From: Bog-756 sp963776225
GTDB taxonomy: Bacteria; Actinomycetota; Acidimicrobiia; Acidimicrobiales; RAAP-2
Direction of reading: 5' to 3'
DNA: 64,000 bases
Assembly (NCBI GenBank): GCA_963776225.1
Contig: CAVZLL010000003.1
Span: forward strand, 868,001 to 932,000
Positions within the stretch are counted from its first letter, which is position 1, and each line of letters opens with the position of its first letter. The notes below the pieces were generated by a model. That model did no database searches. It saw nothing but the letters and a program-made list of their open reading frames with translations, and was not told where the DNA came from. Positions 34,044 to 42,607 of this stretch are shown here, piece by piece. Position numbers and translations under genes: made by a program.

Positions 34044-34670
34044 GTGACCGAAGCCCACGATCCGCAATTCCCGGACACGACCATCGGGACGAGTCGGCTG
34101 GAGGCCTTCAGCGACGGGGTGATGGCCGTCATCATCACCATCACGGCGCTCAGCCTCAAGGTACCGCTCAGTGGATCGTTCACCTCGTTGAGCCGGCGAC
34201 TGCCGGAGATGCTCGTCTACATCCTCAGCTTCACCTTCATCGGGATCTACTGGAACAACCACCACCATCTGCTCCGCGTGACGCATCACATCAGTGGTGG
34301 CGTCATGTGGGCGAATCTCCACCTGCTCTTCTGGCTGTCGCTCATACCGCTCGTGACGGAGTGGGTCGGCAGCTTCTACGGGGACCACTGGCCGGCTGCG
34401 ACGTACGGCATCGTGGCCTTGGGTGCGGCGATCGCCTTTTCCATCCTCGTGGTCGCCATCATCCACGCGAACGGCCGGGATTCCGCGGTCGGCCGCGCCA
34501 TCGGATCAGATCGCAAGGGAAACCTCTCGATCGCGCTCTATGCCTGTGCGATCGGGCTGGCCTTGCTCAGTCCGTACGTGGCGTATGCGGTGTATGCCCT
34601 CGTCGCCGTGATCTGGTTCGTCCCAGACCGGCGTTTCGAGCAGCCGGGAGCCACACCCTCTGAAGACTGA
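34044..34670 (+). CDS. TMEM175/DUF1211-family putative potassium channel
   Basis: This 208-residue membrane protein carries the FSDG motif at residues 22-25 (RLEAFSDGVMAVIITITALS), the hallmark of TMEM175-type channels, plus the helices LVYILSFTFIGIYWNNHHHL, LHLLFWLSLIPLVTEWV, TYGIVALGAAIAFSILVVAI and YVAYAVYALVAVIWFV. Bacterial members form tetrameric K+-permeable channels in the inner membrane. It is monocistronic and has no link to the neighbouring catabolism genes. The GTG at 34044 fits the family N-terminus. Confidence 0.9.
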   Translation: MTEAHDPQFPDTTIGTSRLEAFSDGVMAVIITITALSLKVPLSGSFTSLSRRLPEMLVYILSFTFIGIYWNNHHHLLRVTHHISGGVMWANLHLLFWLSLIPLVTEWVGSFYGDHWPAATYGIVALGAAIAFSILVVAIIHANGRDSAVGRAIGSDRKGNLSIALYACAIGLALLSPYVAYAVYALVAVIWFVPDRRFEQPGATPSED

Positions 34671-34941
34671 GGGGACAGGGCCGGCACGATGGTAGGGAGA
34701 CCAGCAGAGCCGGGTATCCCCCTGCTGCGACGGACAGGCGCCAGGAACACGGGCGCGCCGATCCCCCCGGCGGGAGAGGATTGGCGCAGTGCGTCAGTCG
34801 GAGGTCGGGGCGGCGGAACCCCTGCTCGACGGTCTGACGCCGTGGACATACCCACCGCCAACCGGGTCCAAACCTCGAAATTTGCGCCTCGGCCATCATC
34901 GCCGGGCTTCTCCGGGACGGCCCGCGGTGGAAGCTGCGTTG

Positions 34942-35919
34942 TTACAGCCCGGCCACCTGGGCGAACACCCGCAACTCACGTTCGATGTCGGGGCCGCTCG
35001 GGGCGAAGATGATCTCGGTGCTCCCGGCAGCCTCGGATTCTTTGAGCCTGGTTCGGATGCCGTCGGCTTCGGCCACCCACCCAAGCCCGGTGATGCCGTC
35101 GCCCGCAGCGTCGACCAGGATCCGATCCAGATCGGTCACCGTGGTGGCGTGTCCCTCGTGCACGGCGAGGTGCCGTTCTGCCTCAGGTCGGCGGGACTCG
35201 AGCTCGGCCCGCCACTGCGCTCCTGCGGGAAACCCGTCCGCTGCGGAAGGAACTGATTCCCAGGCAGCGTGGGCCATGATGGCGTACCAGGGTCCGGCGG
35301 ACGCCTTGACCCGGGCCGACGTGAGGGGCTCGCCGGGGTCGAGCACGGTGCCCGGCACCAGCTGTGCGCTCCAACCGAAGCCGCCGAGGCCGAAGCCCAC
35401 CGTCATGATGCCGTCCGCGACCTCGTGGGCGAGCGCCTGTCCTTTGGGGCCGAGGGCACTGAGCAGGATGGGGACGTCGATGGGTCGGGCCGGGGCGAAG
35501 CTCGGGAGCTGGCACATCTGCACCGGTTCGCCGTCGATTTCGACCACCTCGCCCTGCAGGAGGCCGCGCAGCTGGCGCAGGTAGTCCCCGGTTGCCCCGA
35601 GACCGAGGGCATCCTTGCCAAGTGTCCAGCGTGCCGTGGCACCGGTTCCGAACCCGCACGCCAGCCTGCCGGGAGCGGCTCCCTCGATGCTGGCGATCGC
35701 CGCCGCCGTGGCCACCACGTTGCGCAGGCTGGGCACCAGGACGGCCGTCCCCAGGCCGATGCGGTCGGTGTGGTCGGCGACCCGGGCCAGCGACACCCAG
35801 ATGTCCAGGTAGATCGCCGGCGAGTCGTAGAGCCAGACACGGTCGTAGCCGAGTGCCTCGGCCAGCTGGGCCTGTTCCACGACGGCCAGACCGGGTGGCA
35901 GTCCGCACGAAATGTTCAT
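34942..35919 (-). CDS. LLM-class F420-dependent oxidoreductase
   Basis: This 325-residue luciferase-like enzyme starts MNISCGLPPGLAVVEQAQLA and shows LGYDRVWLYDSPAIYLDIWV, RIGLGTAVLVPSLRNVVATA, RLACGFGTGATARWTLG and VPILLSALGPKGQALAHEVA. The pattern fits F420-dependent oxidoreductases related to methylene-tetrahydromethanopterin reductase-like proteins. It is separated by 108 bp from the cyclase gene transcribed the same way, so co-transcription is possible. The substrate is unknown. Confidence 0.9.
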   Translation of the reverse strand: MNISCGLPPGLAVVEQAQLAEALGYDRVWLYDSPAIYLDIWVSLARVADHTDRIGLGTAVLVPSLRNVVATAAAIASIEGAAPGRLACGFGTGATARWTLGKDALGLGATGDYLRQLRGLLQGEVVEIDGEPVQMCQLPSFAPARPIDVPILLSALGPKGQALAHEVADGIMTVGFGLGGFGWSAQLVPGTVLDPGEPLTSARVKASAGPWYAIMAHAAWESVPSAADGFPAGAQWRAELESRRPEAERHLAVHEGHATTVTDLDRILVDAAGDGITGLGWVAEADGIRTRLKESEAAGSTEIIFAPSGPDIERELRVFAQVAGL

Positions 35920-36027
35920 CCCTCGACCCCATCTCTGTGACGCAATCCGGCGACGCGACGCGAACCGGGTCAACTATAAACCCGCCCGAGGTCACCGCTC
36001 TGGTGTGGGCTCCGCCGATCGTGGTCG

Positions 36028-37083
36028 TCAGACGGTGGCGACCGGCGTCAGGGGTGAGCCCACCACCCCGGGGAGTCGTAGCGGCGGAGCGGTGAGCAGG
36101 AACCGGTTGCGCCGGTGCTCGCGCAGCCAGGTTGCGAGCTCGTCGAGGTACCACAGCTCGCCGAGCGGGACGCCCAGCTCGAAGAGGCAGAGATGGTGGA
36201 TCGGCAGGAAGGAGTGCCGGCTCTGGTCACGGTCGCGCCCGGTCAGGCCCTCGACGGCGTAGTTGTCCGCCACCAGCGCAGCGATCTGCGACTCGCGGAT
36301 CCATTCGAGCAGCGACTCGTCGCGCGCATCGAGGTAGGTGCAGGTCCGGTGGATCTCCACCGGATCCGGGTCACGGTCCCACTCGAGGAGCTTGGTGGCG
36401 AACCCGGTGTGGAGCAGCAGCATGTCCCCGGGTTCGACCGCCACGCCGTCCTCGGCCATGATCTCCTCGAGCGTCGTCCGGTCGACACCGCGCCAGTCGT
36501 GGCCCAGATGGTGCGCCAGGTCGACGAGGACCCCCCGTCCCTGGACGCCGTGGTACGCCATGTGTTCCAGACCCAGGTGGTGGGCGAAGCAGCGGTGGCC
36601 GCCCCCGTTCCCCGCAGCGTCGGGCTTCGGTCCCACCAGGTCGACGCCTGCCCGGTACCCGTTGTAGTACACGGCCTCTTCGACCCCGTCGCCGTCAGCG
36701 TCGAACTCGGCACCGACGTGGGCGAGGGAGTCCCACTGGGTCGAGTACTGGAGCGAGAGGGTCACCAGGTCGTCGGACCACACGTCCACGTAGCGGGACC
36801 CCCCCTCGGACATCTCGCTCATGCGGATGTTGTAGAAGGTGTCGGGGTTGCCGAGCATGTCCTCGGTCGGCGTGAGGACCGGTGGGGGCCGCCGCTGGTT
36901 GAGGGCGGTCCCGCCGGGGTAGTCGAGCGGAAGGCTCAGGCAGAAGCTGATGCCGGCCTCGACTTCGCGGACACCCTGGAGGGTCTTCTCCGGGGTGAGC
37001 AGGTTGATCCGGCCCAGCTCGTCGTCATCGCCCCAGTCGCCCCAGGTCGACCCCGGGGGGCGCTCTCTCCACCGCTTGGTCAC
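36028..37083 (-). CDS. Cyclase-family (kynurenine formamidase-like) hydrolase
   Basis: This 351-residue protein (GTG start, AAGGAG site) belongs to the metal-dependent cyclase/kynurenine formamidase superfamily. Signature stretches are WGDDDELGRINLLTPEKT at the N-terminus, YSTQWDSLAHVGAEFDADGD in place of the HxGTHxD motif, GRGVLVDLAHHLGHDW, and EPGDMLLLHTGFATKLLEWD. Relatives hydrolyse amides, lactones or isatin. A lactone made by the Baeyer-Villiger-type enzyme of the same regulon is an attractive but unproven substrate. It is divergent from an ACMSD-type amidohydrolase, and the family 2 operator between them faces this gene. Confidence 0.9.
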   Translation of the reverse strand: MTKRWRERPPGSTWGDWGDDDELGRINLLTPEKTLQGVREVEAGISFCLSLPLDYPGGTALNQRRPPPVLTPTEDMLGNPDTFYNIRMSEMSEGGSRYVDVWSDDLVTLSLQYSTQWDSLAHVGAEFDADGDGVEEAVYYNGYRAGVDLVGPKPDAAGNGGGHRCFAHHLGLEHMAYHGVQGRGVLVDLAHHLGHDWRGVDRTTLEEIMAEDGVAVEPGDMLLLHTGFATKLLEWDRDPDPVEIHRTCTYLDARDESLLEWIRESQIAALVADNYAVEGLTGRDRDQSRHSFLPIHHLCLFELGVPLGELWYLDELATWLREHRRNRFLLTAPPLRLPGVVGSPLTPVATV

Positions 37084-37129
37084 TGGTCGTGCTCCTTCCC
37101 CGGTGGCCGTTCCGTCCACCGATCGCGTT

Positions 37130-37147
37130 GCACTGTACCGACCGGTT
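37130..37147 (-). promoter_or_regulatory. Family 2 (TetR-type) operator
   Basis: On the minus strand this reads AACCGGTCGGTACAGTGC, identical over 18 bases to 24878-24895. It stands 47 bp upstream of the cyclase start and faces that gene; CTAATC precedes it at the position where the other sites have a -10-like hexamer. It may also affect the divergent amidohydrolase operon. Confidence 0.6.
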
Positions 37148-37232
37148 GGATTAGCATGCGAACGCGGTTCGCGGATTCCGCGAAGCAGCGTTCCGGACCG
37201 GTGGAGCACGCTGGGTCCGACGGAGGGAGGTG

Positions 37233-38483
37233 ATGCCGGTGACCCAGAAGGAGCTCGTGGTCTCCGCCGACGGGCACATGCTCGAGCCGACCGATCTCTT
37301 CCGCACCCGCCTGCCTGCACACCTGCGGGACCGGGGCGTCTGGGAGGAGGACTTCGAGATCGAGCCGCTGGTGGAAGGCGGCGCCCGCATCTTCCGGCGT
37401 CTCCACACCTCCGGGTACGAGGGCTGGACGATCTCCCGGTACCGCCAGACCGGCGGACGGATGCCCGAGGGCGATCCCGAGATCATCCTGGACGACATGG
37501 CACTCGACGGGGTCGACATCCAGGTGATGCACCCCAACCTGTCGCTGTTCGGGCTCTATTCGGACGATCACGAGCTCTCCATGGCACACGCCCGTGTGTA
37601 CAACGACTACATCATCGAGCGGTTCACGCCCTACTTCTCGCAGATCGCCCCCACGGCCCCGGTCCCGCTGACCGACATCGACGACGCGGTTGCCGAGATC
37701 GAACGGGTCGCCGCAGCCGGGTTCCGCGCCGTCCTCCTCCCGGCGATCCCGCCGAAGCCGTACTACTCGCGGGACTTCGACCCGGTGTGGGCGGCGGCCC
37801 AGGCCAATGGCGTGCACGTGTTCATCCACACCCAGACCGGTGGGGTGAAGGTCAACGACCCCGCGTCCACGACCCTCAAGGTTGTCATGGAGTCGGCGGC
37901 CCAGGTCAACCAGCCGATGACCGAGAAGGCCGCCTCCAAGCGGATGATCACGCAGTGCGTCTACAGCACGGTCGTCCCGCAACAGGTCATCTGCGAGCTC
38001 ATCGGCGGCGGCGTCCCCGAGCGCTATCCCGACCTCCACTTCGCGCTCATCGAGTTCAACGCCCACTGGCTCGCCTCGTTGGTCGGTGCCATGGACAAGT
38101 GCTGGGTCACCGGGGTCGGCCAGGACCCCGACTGGTGGCTCGGGTTCTGGGACGACACTCGATCCGCAGACGATCAGCCCAGCATGGCGCAGCTGTTCCG
38201 TCTGAACGAGAAGTGGCCCTACCCGCTGCTGCCGAGCGAGTACGTGCGGCGGCAGTTCCACGTCTCCTTCCAGGACGACCCCGTGGCCGTCGCCTGCCGG
38301 CACGTCACCGGACTGTCGACCATCGTGTGGGGCAACGACTACCCGCACGCCGAGGGCACGTTCCGAGGCAGCCGGGAGCTCCTCGCGGCGCAGCTCGGCG
38401 GTCTCGCCGCCGACGAGCGAGCGGCCATCGTGGGCGGCACCCTCGCCCGGCTGCTGGGCTTCGACGTCCCGGTGCCGGCCTGA
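37233..38483 (+). CDS. ACMSD-type amidohydrolase (amidohydrolase_2 family)
   Basis: This 416-residue TIM-barrel enzyme has the N-terminal metal motif SADGHMLEPTDLFRTRLP, FIHTQTGGVKVND mid-protein, LIEFNAHWLASLVGAMDK, and the C-terminal WGNDYPHAEGTFRG with the metal-binding Asp. The GGAGGGAGG site lies just before three possible starts (GTG 37230, ATG 37233, GTG 37239); spacing favours the last. It is co-operonic with an SDR that overlaps its stop and with an acyl-CoA dehydrogenase. It probably decarboxylates or hydrolyses a cyclic intermediate in module B. Confidence 0.9.
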   Translation: MPVTQKELVVSADGHMLEPTDLFRTRLPAHLRDRGVWEEDFEIEPLVEGGARIFRRLHTSGYEGWTISRYRQTGGRMPEGDPEIILDDMALDGVDIQVMHPNLSLFGLYSDDHELSMAHARVYNDYIIERFTPYFSQIAPTAPVPLTDIDDAVAEIERVAAAGFRAVLLPAIPPKPYYSRDFDPVWAAAQANGVHVFIHTQTGGVKVNDPASTTLKVVMESAAQVNQPMTEKAASKRMITQCVYSTVVPQQVICELIGGGVPERYPDLHFALIEFNAHWLASLVGAMDKCWVTGVGQDPDWWLGFWDDTRSADDQPSMAQLFRLNEKWPYPLLPSEYVRRQFHVSFQDDPVAVACRHVTGLSTIVWGNDYPHAEGTFRGSRELLAAQLGGLAADERAAIVGGTLARLLGFDVPVPA

Positions 38484-39385
38484 CCGAGCTCGGCTTCGAC
38501 GGGCGCGTCGCCGTCGTCACCGGCGCCGGGCGCGGCATCGGCCTGGCCTACGCGCGCCTTCTCGCCGACCGTGGCGCACGTGTCGTCGTCAACGACCTCG
38601 GGGGATCGATGGACGGGGTCGGGGCCGACGAGGGACCGGCCTCCGCCGCCGCCGCGTCGATCGTGGCCGCCGGGGGAGCCGCCATCGCCGACACCAGCGA
38701 CGTGTCGACGGTCGAGGGCGCGGAGGCGCTGGTCGATGCGGCGGTGAACCATTTCGGACGCCTCGACATCGTGGTCAACAACGCGGGCATCATCAGGTGG
38801 GCGGGGTTCCCGGAGGCGGACGCGGACAACCTGGCCCGGCATCTCGCGGTACACGTCGGTGGCGCGTTCAACACCACCCGGGCCGCCTGGCCTCACATGG
38901 TCGGACAGGCTTACGGCCGGGTGGTGATGACGACCTCGACCGGGATGCTCGGGCTCCCGACCAACACGTCGTACGCCACGGCGAAGGCAGCGGTGGTCGG
39001 CCTGACCCGCAGCCTCACCACCGCCGGCGCCGCCCACGGCATCAAGGTCAACCTCATCGCACCGGCGGCGACCACCCGGATGGCCGGTTCGGGTCCCGGC
39101 GCTCCGGAGATGGCGCCGGAGCAGGTCGCACCGATGGCGGCCTTCCTCGCCCACGAGTCCTGCCCGGTCAGCGGGGAGATGTACGCCGCCGGTGCGGGCC
39201 GTTTCGCCCGCCTCTTCCTCGCCTCCACCCGGGGGTACGTCCACCCGGGGACGGAGCCGACGATCGAGGATGTCGCCCGGAACTGGGAGGCGATCAACGA
39301 CGAAACCGGGTACTACGTTCCCGCCGACCTCATCGACTGGTCGACCACCTTCACCGCCCACCTGCGACCGGAGAGGGGACGCTGA
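38480..39385 (+). CDS. SDR, (R)-hydroxyacyl-CoA dehydrogenase-like
   Basis: This 301-residue SDR has TGAGRGIGLA, the insertion VNDLGGSMDGVGADEGPA typical of HSD17B4-like hydroxyacyl-CoA dehydrogenases, NNAG, and the catalytic SYATAK. No ATG, GTG or TTG lies near the beginning of the conserved region; the only reasonable start is the CTG at 38480, which overlaps the amidohydrolase stop as CTGA. Translational coupling could make such a weak start workable. It likely oxidises a 3-hydroxyacyl-CoA, next to the acyl-CoA dehydrogenase that follows it. Confidence 0.85.
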   Translation: MTELGFDGRVAVVTGAGRGIGLAYARLLADRGARVVVNDLGGSMDGVGADEGPASAAAASIVAAGGAAIADTSDVSTVEGAEALVDAAVNHFGRLDIVVNNAGIIRWAGFPEADADNLARHLAVHVGGAFNTTRAAWPHMVGQAYGRVVMTTSTGMLGLPTNTSYATAKAAVVGLTRSLTTAGAAHGIKVNLIAPAATTRMAGSGPGAPEMAPEQVAPMAAFLAHESCPVSGEMYAAGAGRFARLFLASTRGYVHPGTEPTIEDVARNWEAINDETGYYVPADLIDWSTTFTAHLRPERGR

Positions 39386-40533
39386 TGGACTTCTCGCTGA
39401 GCGGCCCGGAACAGGACCTGGTCGACCTCTGCCGCGACTTCGCCCAGAAGGAGATCGCGGCCCGGGCCCCGCTGGCGTGGGAGGAGGCCCGCTGCCCGAC
39501 CGACCTCCTCTCGGAGATGGGCGAGCTGGGCCTCCTGGGCATCCTGATCCCCGAGGAGTGGGGTGGGATCGGGATGTCGACCGTCGGGTTCGTCGCGGCG
39601 CTCGAGCAGATCGGGCTGGCCGACCAGTCGGTCGCGGCGGCGTTGCAGGCCCACGTGACCATCGGGTCGCTGCCGCTGTTCCTCTTCGGAAGCGACGCCC
39701 AGCGCGAGCGATGGCTGCGGCCACTGGCCGAGGGTCGCGTGCTCGGCGCCTTCGGCCTCACCGAACCCGATGCCGGTTCCGACGCCCGCGGCATCCGCAC
39801 TCGCGCCGAGCGCAAGGACGGTGGGTGGCTGCTCAACGGGCGCAAGACGTTCATCTCCAACGCGGGAACCGACATGTCGTTCGGCGTGACCCTGCTCGCC
39901 CGGACCGAGTGGTCGGAAGGAACAGCGCCGAGGTACGCGAGCCTGGTCGTCGAGAAGGGCACCTCTGGCTTCACCATGGGCCCGAAGCTGCGGGGCATCG
40001 GGTGGCGGGGGCTCGATACCCGTGACCTGTTCTTCGACGACGTCTGGCTCCCCGACGAGCACCTCATCGGTGATCCGGAGCTCGGGCTCAGCCAGTTCCT
40101 GCGCACCCTCGAGGTCGGACGCATCTCGGTCGCCGCACTGTCGCTCAGCCTGGCCCAGGCCGTCCTCGACCTGGCGCTCGAGTACGCCCGTCAACGGGTG
40201 CAATTCGGACAGCCGATCTCGACGTTCCAGGCGGTGCAGTTCAAGCTCGCCGACATCGCGACCGAGCTCGAGGCGGCCCGCTGGCTCACCTACCGCGCCG
40301 CGCAGCTCCGCGACGCCGGCCAGCCGTTCCTCAAGGAGGCGGCCATGGCCAAGCTGAAGGCCAGTCGCACCGCCACCTGGGCAGCCTCGGAGGCCGTCCA
40401 GATCCACGGCGGGCTCGGGTACATGCTGGACACGCCGGTGGCCCGCTTCTACTGCGACTCGAAGGTGCTCGAGATCGGGGAGGGCACCAACGAGATCCAG
40501 CACCTGGTCATCGCGCGCGCGCTGGGCTGCTGA
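39385..40533 (+). CDS. Acyl-CoA dehydrogenase
   Basis: This 382-residue enzyme is a canonical short/medium-chain-type acyl-CoA dehydrogenase: FGLTEPDAGSDARGIRTRA binds FAD and substrate, LNGRKTFISNAGTDMSF follows, FGQPISTFQAVQFKLADIAT forms the C-terminal helices, and the catalytic Glu is in the standard EIGEGTNEIQHLVIARALG motif. Its ATG overlaps the SDR stop (TGATG). With the SDR and amidohydrolase it forms a three-gene operon. It ends one base before the convergent end of the E1 gene. Confidence 0.94.
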   Translation: MDFSLSGPEQDLVDLCRDFAQKEIAARAPLAWEEARCPTDLLSEMGELGLLGILIPEEWGGIGMSTVGFVAALEQIGLADQSVAAALQAHVTIGSLPLFLFGSDAQRERWLRPLAEGRVLGAFGLTEPDAGSDARGIRTRAERKDGGWLLNGRKTFISNAGTDMSFGVTLLARTEWSEGTAPRYASLVVEKGTSGFTMGPKLRGIGWRGLDTRDLFFDDVWLPDEHLIGDPELGLSQFLRTLEVGRISVAALSLSLAQAVLDLALEYARQRVQFGQPISTFQAVQFKLADIATELEAARWLTYRAAQLRDAGQPFLKEAAMAKLKASRTATWAASEAVQIHGGLGYMLDTPVARFYCDSKVLEIGEGTNEIQHLVIARALGC

Positions 40534-40534
40534 G

Positions 40535-42526
40535 TCAGACCGCGGCGAGGCGCCTGATGGCGTCCACGATGGTGTCGCGGTCGGGGAGCCAGGCCTGCTC
40601 GAGCTCGGGCGCATAGGGCGGTGGCGTCGCCGCCGCCCCGACCCGCTCGATCGGCGCGTCCAGGTCCCAGAACGACTCGCGGGCCACGACGGCCGCGATC
40701 TCGGCCCCGATGCCGAACGGGACGACCGCCTCGTGCGCGATGAGGAGCCGTCCGGTCTTGTGCACCGACTCGAGGATCGGCCCGACGTCGAGCGGGGCCA
40801 CCGTCCTCAGGTCGATCACCTCCACGGAGACCCCGTCCCCCGAGACCTGGCCGGCGGCGGCGACCGCCTCGTGGACCATCCGTGAGACCGACACGACGGT
40901 GACGTCTGTTCCGGGGCGGACCACGGCGCACCTCCCGATGGGCACCAGGTGGTCCGGTGGCGGCTGCGGCCCTTTCATGCCGTAGAGCAGCCTGTTCTCG
41001 ATGAAGATCACCGGGTTGGGATCCTGGATCGCCGCACGCAGGAGGCCATAGGTGTCGGCCGGCGAGGACGGCATGACGACGCTCAACCCCGGGACGTGCG
41101 CCAGCAGCGCTTCGAGGCTCTGGGAGTGCTGGCTCCCCGAGGAGCGCCCGGCACCGAACTGGGTCCGTACGGTCAGCGCCATCTCGGCGGCCCCGCCGGT
41201 CATGAAGGGCAGCTTGGCCGCCTGGTTGAGCAGCTGGTCGAAGCAGACGCCGATGAAGTCGAGGTACATGAGCTCGACCACCGGGCGCATCCCGGCCATC
41301 GCCGCGCCCACTCCCATCCCGAGGATGGCCATCTCGGAGATCGGGGTGTCTCGCACCCGCCCACCGAACCGGTCGCGCAGTCCCCGGGTGAGCCCGAAGA
41401 CGTTCCCGCCCTCCCCGACGTCGATGCCGGCGACGAAGACCCGGTCGTCGGCGGACAGCTCGGCTTCGAGGGCACCACGGACCGCGTCCATGGTGCGGAA
41501 CTCGGGTGCGTCGTCAGGCAGGGGAGGCGGTTCCGACCTCGCGGGCCTCGCCCGAACGACGAAATCGGACAGCGCGGCCGGATCCGGGCTTCCGAGCCGT
41601 CGTGCCTCCTCGACCGCCTTGTCCAGCTCGGCGTCGACCGTCGACCCGACCGCTTTCATCTGGACACCGTCGACCCCGGCCGCGCGGAGTCGTTCCTCGT
41701 GGACCAGGAGCGGGTCGTGCTCCTCCCATTCGCGGAGCTCCTCCGGTGTCCGGTAGCGCTGCGGATCACCCTCGTAGTGCCCGTGCCACCGGTAGGTCGT
41801 CGCCTCGATGACGACAGGTCCGCGTCCGGCCCGCACCGAGCGCACCGCGTCCTCCATCGCGACAGCGGTCGCAACGACGTCGTTGCCGTCGACGGCGACG
41901 TGGTCGACGCCGTATCCCGCGGCGCGGTGGTCGAGTGAGGCGCCATGCTGGTCGGAGACCGCGGAGAACTCGGCGTAGCCGTTGTTCTCGCAGAAGAAGA
42001 CGGCCGGCGAGTGCCAGACGGCGGCCAGGTTCAGCGCTTCGTGGAACGCACCCTGGGCGGGTGCACCGTCCCCGAAGAACGCGACCGCGACGCCGCCGTC
42101 GGCGCGGAGCTGTGCCGCGGTCGCGGCACCGACGGCGATCGGCAGGCCCGCCGCCACGATCCCGTTCGCGCCGAAGATCCCGAGGGCGGGGTCGGCGATG
42201 TGCATCGAGCCGCCGCGGCCGCGGTTGGTCCCCTGATCCCTGCCCATGAGCTCGGCGAACATCCCGAGCGGGTCGAGACCCTTGGCCAGGCAGTGGCCGT
42301 GGCCGCGGTGGGTGGAGGTGATGACATCCGTCGGGCGCAGCGGCCAGCAGGCGCCCACGGCCGCCGCCTCCTGGCCGATCGAGAGGTGCACGAAACCGGG
42401 GACCTCCCCGTCGCGATAGAGCACGGAGACCCGTTGCTCGAAGCCGCGGATGCGCAGCATCCGACGGTACATCTCGATGAGATCGGACCGGGAGTGCGAG
42501 GACGACGGGGATCGGCCGGCGGACAC
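40535..42526 (-). CDS. Fused alpha-beta E1 of a thiamine-diphosphate 2-oxoacid dehydrogenase
   Basis: This protein of about 663 residues joins an E1-alpha domain (residues 1-340) to an E1-beta domain (345-663). The ThDP motif G152-D153-G154 through N181-N182 is complete, and the beta half has PISEMAILGMGVGAAMAGMR and SPADTYGLLRAAIQDPNPVI. It would decarboxylate a 2-oxoacid. No E2 (lipoyl) or E3 gene is in the window, so it must borrow partners or act alone. The GTG at 42526 is chosen because the next upstream codons lie in the operator; no clear ribosome-binding site precedes it, so it may be leaderless. Confidence 0.9.
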   Translation of the reverse strand: MSAGRSPSSSHSRSDLIEMYRRMLRIRGFEQRVSVLYRDGEVPGFVHLSIGQEAAAVGACWPLRPTDVITSTHRGHGHCLAKGLDPLGMFAELMGRDQGTNRGRGGSMHIADPALGIFGANGIVAAGLPIAVGAATAAQLRADGGVAVAFFGDGAPAQGAFHEALNLAAVWHSPAVFFCENNGYAEFSAVSDQHGASLDHRAAGYGVDHVAVDGNDVVATAVAMEDAVRSVRAGRGPVVIEATTYRWHGHYEGDPQRYRTPEELREWEEHDPLLVHEERLRAAGVDGVQMKAVGSTVDAELDKAVEEARRLGSPDPAALSDFVVRARPARSEPPPLPDDAPEFRTMDAVRGALEAELSADDRVFVAGIDVGEGGNVFGLTRGLRDRFGGRVRDTPISEMAILGMGVGAAMAGMRPVVELMYLDFIGVCFDQLLNQAAKLPFMTGGAAEMALTVRTQFGAGRSSGSQHSQSLEALLAHVPGLSVVMPSSPADTYGLLRAAIQDPNPVIFIENRLLYGMKGPQPPPDHLVPIGRCAVVRPGTDVTVVSVSRMVHEAVAAAGQVSGDGVSVEVIDLRTVAPLDVGPILESVHKTGRLLIAHEAVVPFGIGAEIAAVVARESFWDLDAPIERVGAAATPPPYAPELEQAWLPDRDTIVDAIRRLAAV

Positions 42527-42531
42527 CAGAG

Positions 42532-42550
42532 TAGTGTACTGGTCGGTACA
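42532..42550 (+). promoter_or_regulatory. Promoter with family 2 (TetR-type) operator
   Basis: A -10-like TAGTGT (42532-42537) is followed by ACTGGTCGGTACA (42538-42550), which shares the core C(C/T)GGTCGGTACA with the sites at 24878, 37130 and 44017. It lies between the leftward E1 gene, starting at 42526, and the rightward leader ORF/SDR, and so could control both. Confidence 0.55.
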
Positions 42551-42565
42551 ACAAGGGGAGGATCG

Positions 42566-42607
42566 ATGGCCGGCCCGATCGAGATCCGCGAGCAGGCGCC
42601 CGGATGA
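42566..42607 (+). CDS. 13-residue leader ORF coupled to SDR
   Basis: An ATG with the best ribosome-binding site of this promoter (GGGGAGG, six bases upstream) opens a frame encoding MAGPIEIREQAPG. Its TGA overlaps the ATG of the SDR gene (ATGA). It may be a leader peptide that delivers ribosomes to the SDR start, or the relic of a deleted upstream gene. The ribosome-binding site does not fit the SDR start directly, which supports use of the small frame. Confidence 0.4.
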   Translation: MAGPIEIREQAPG

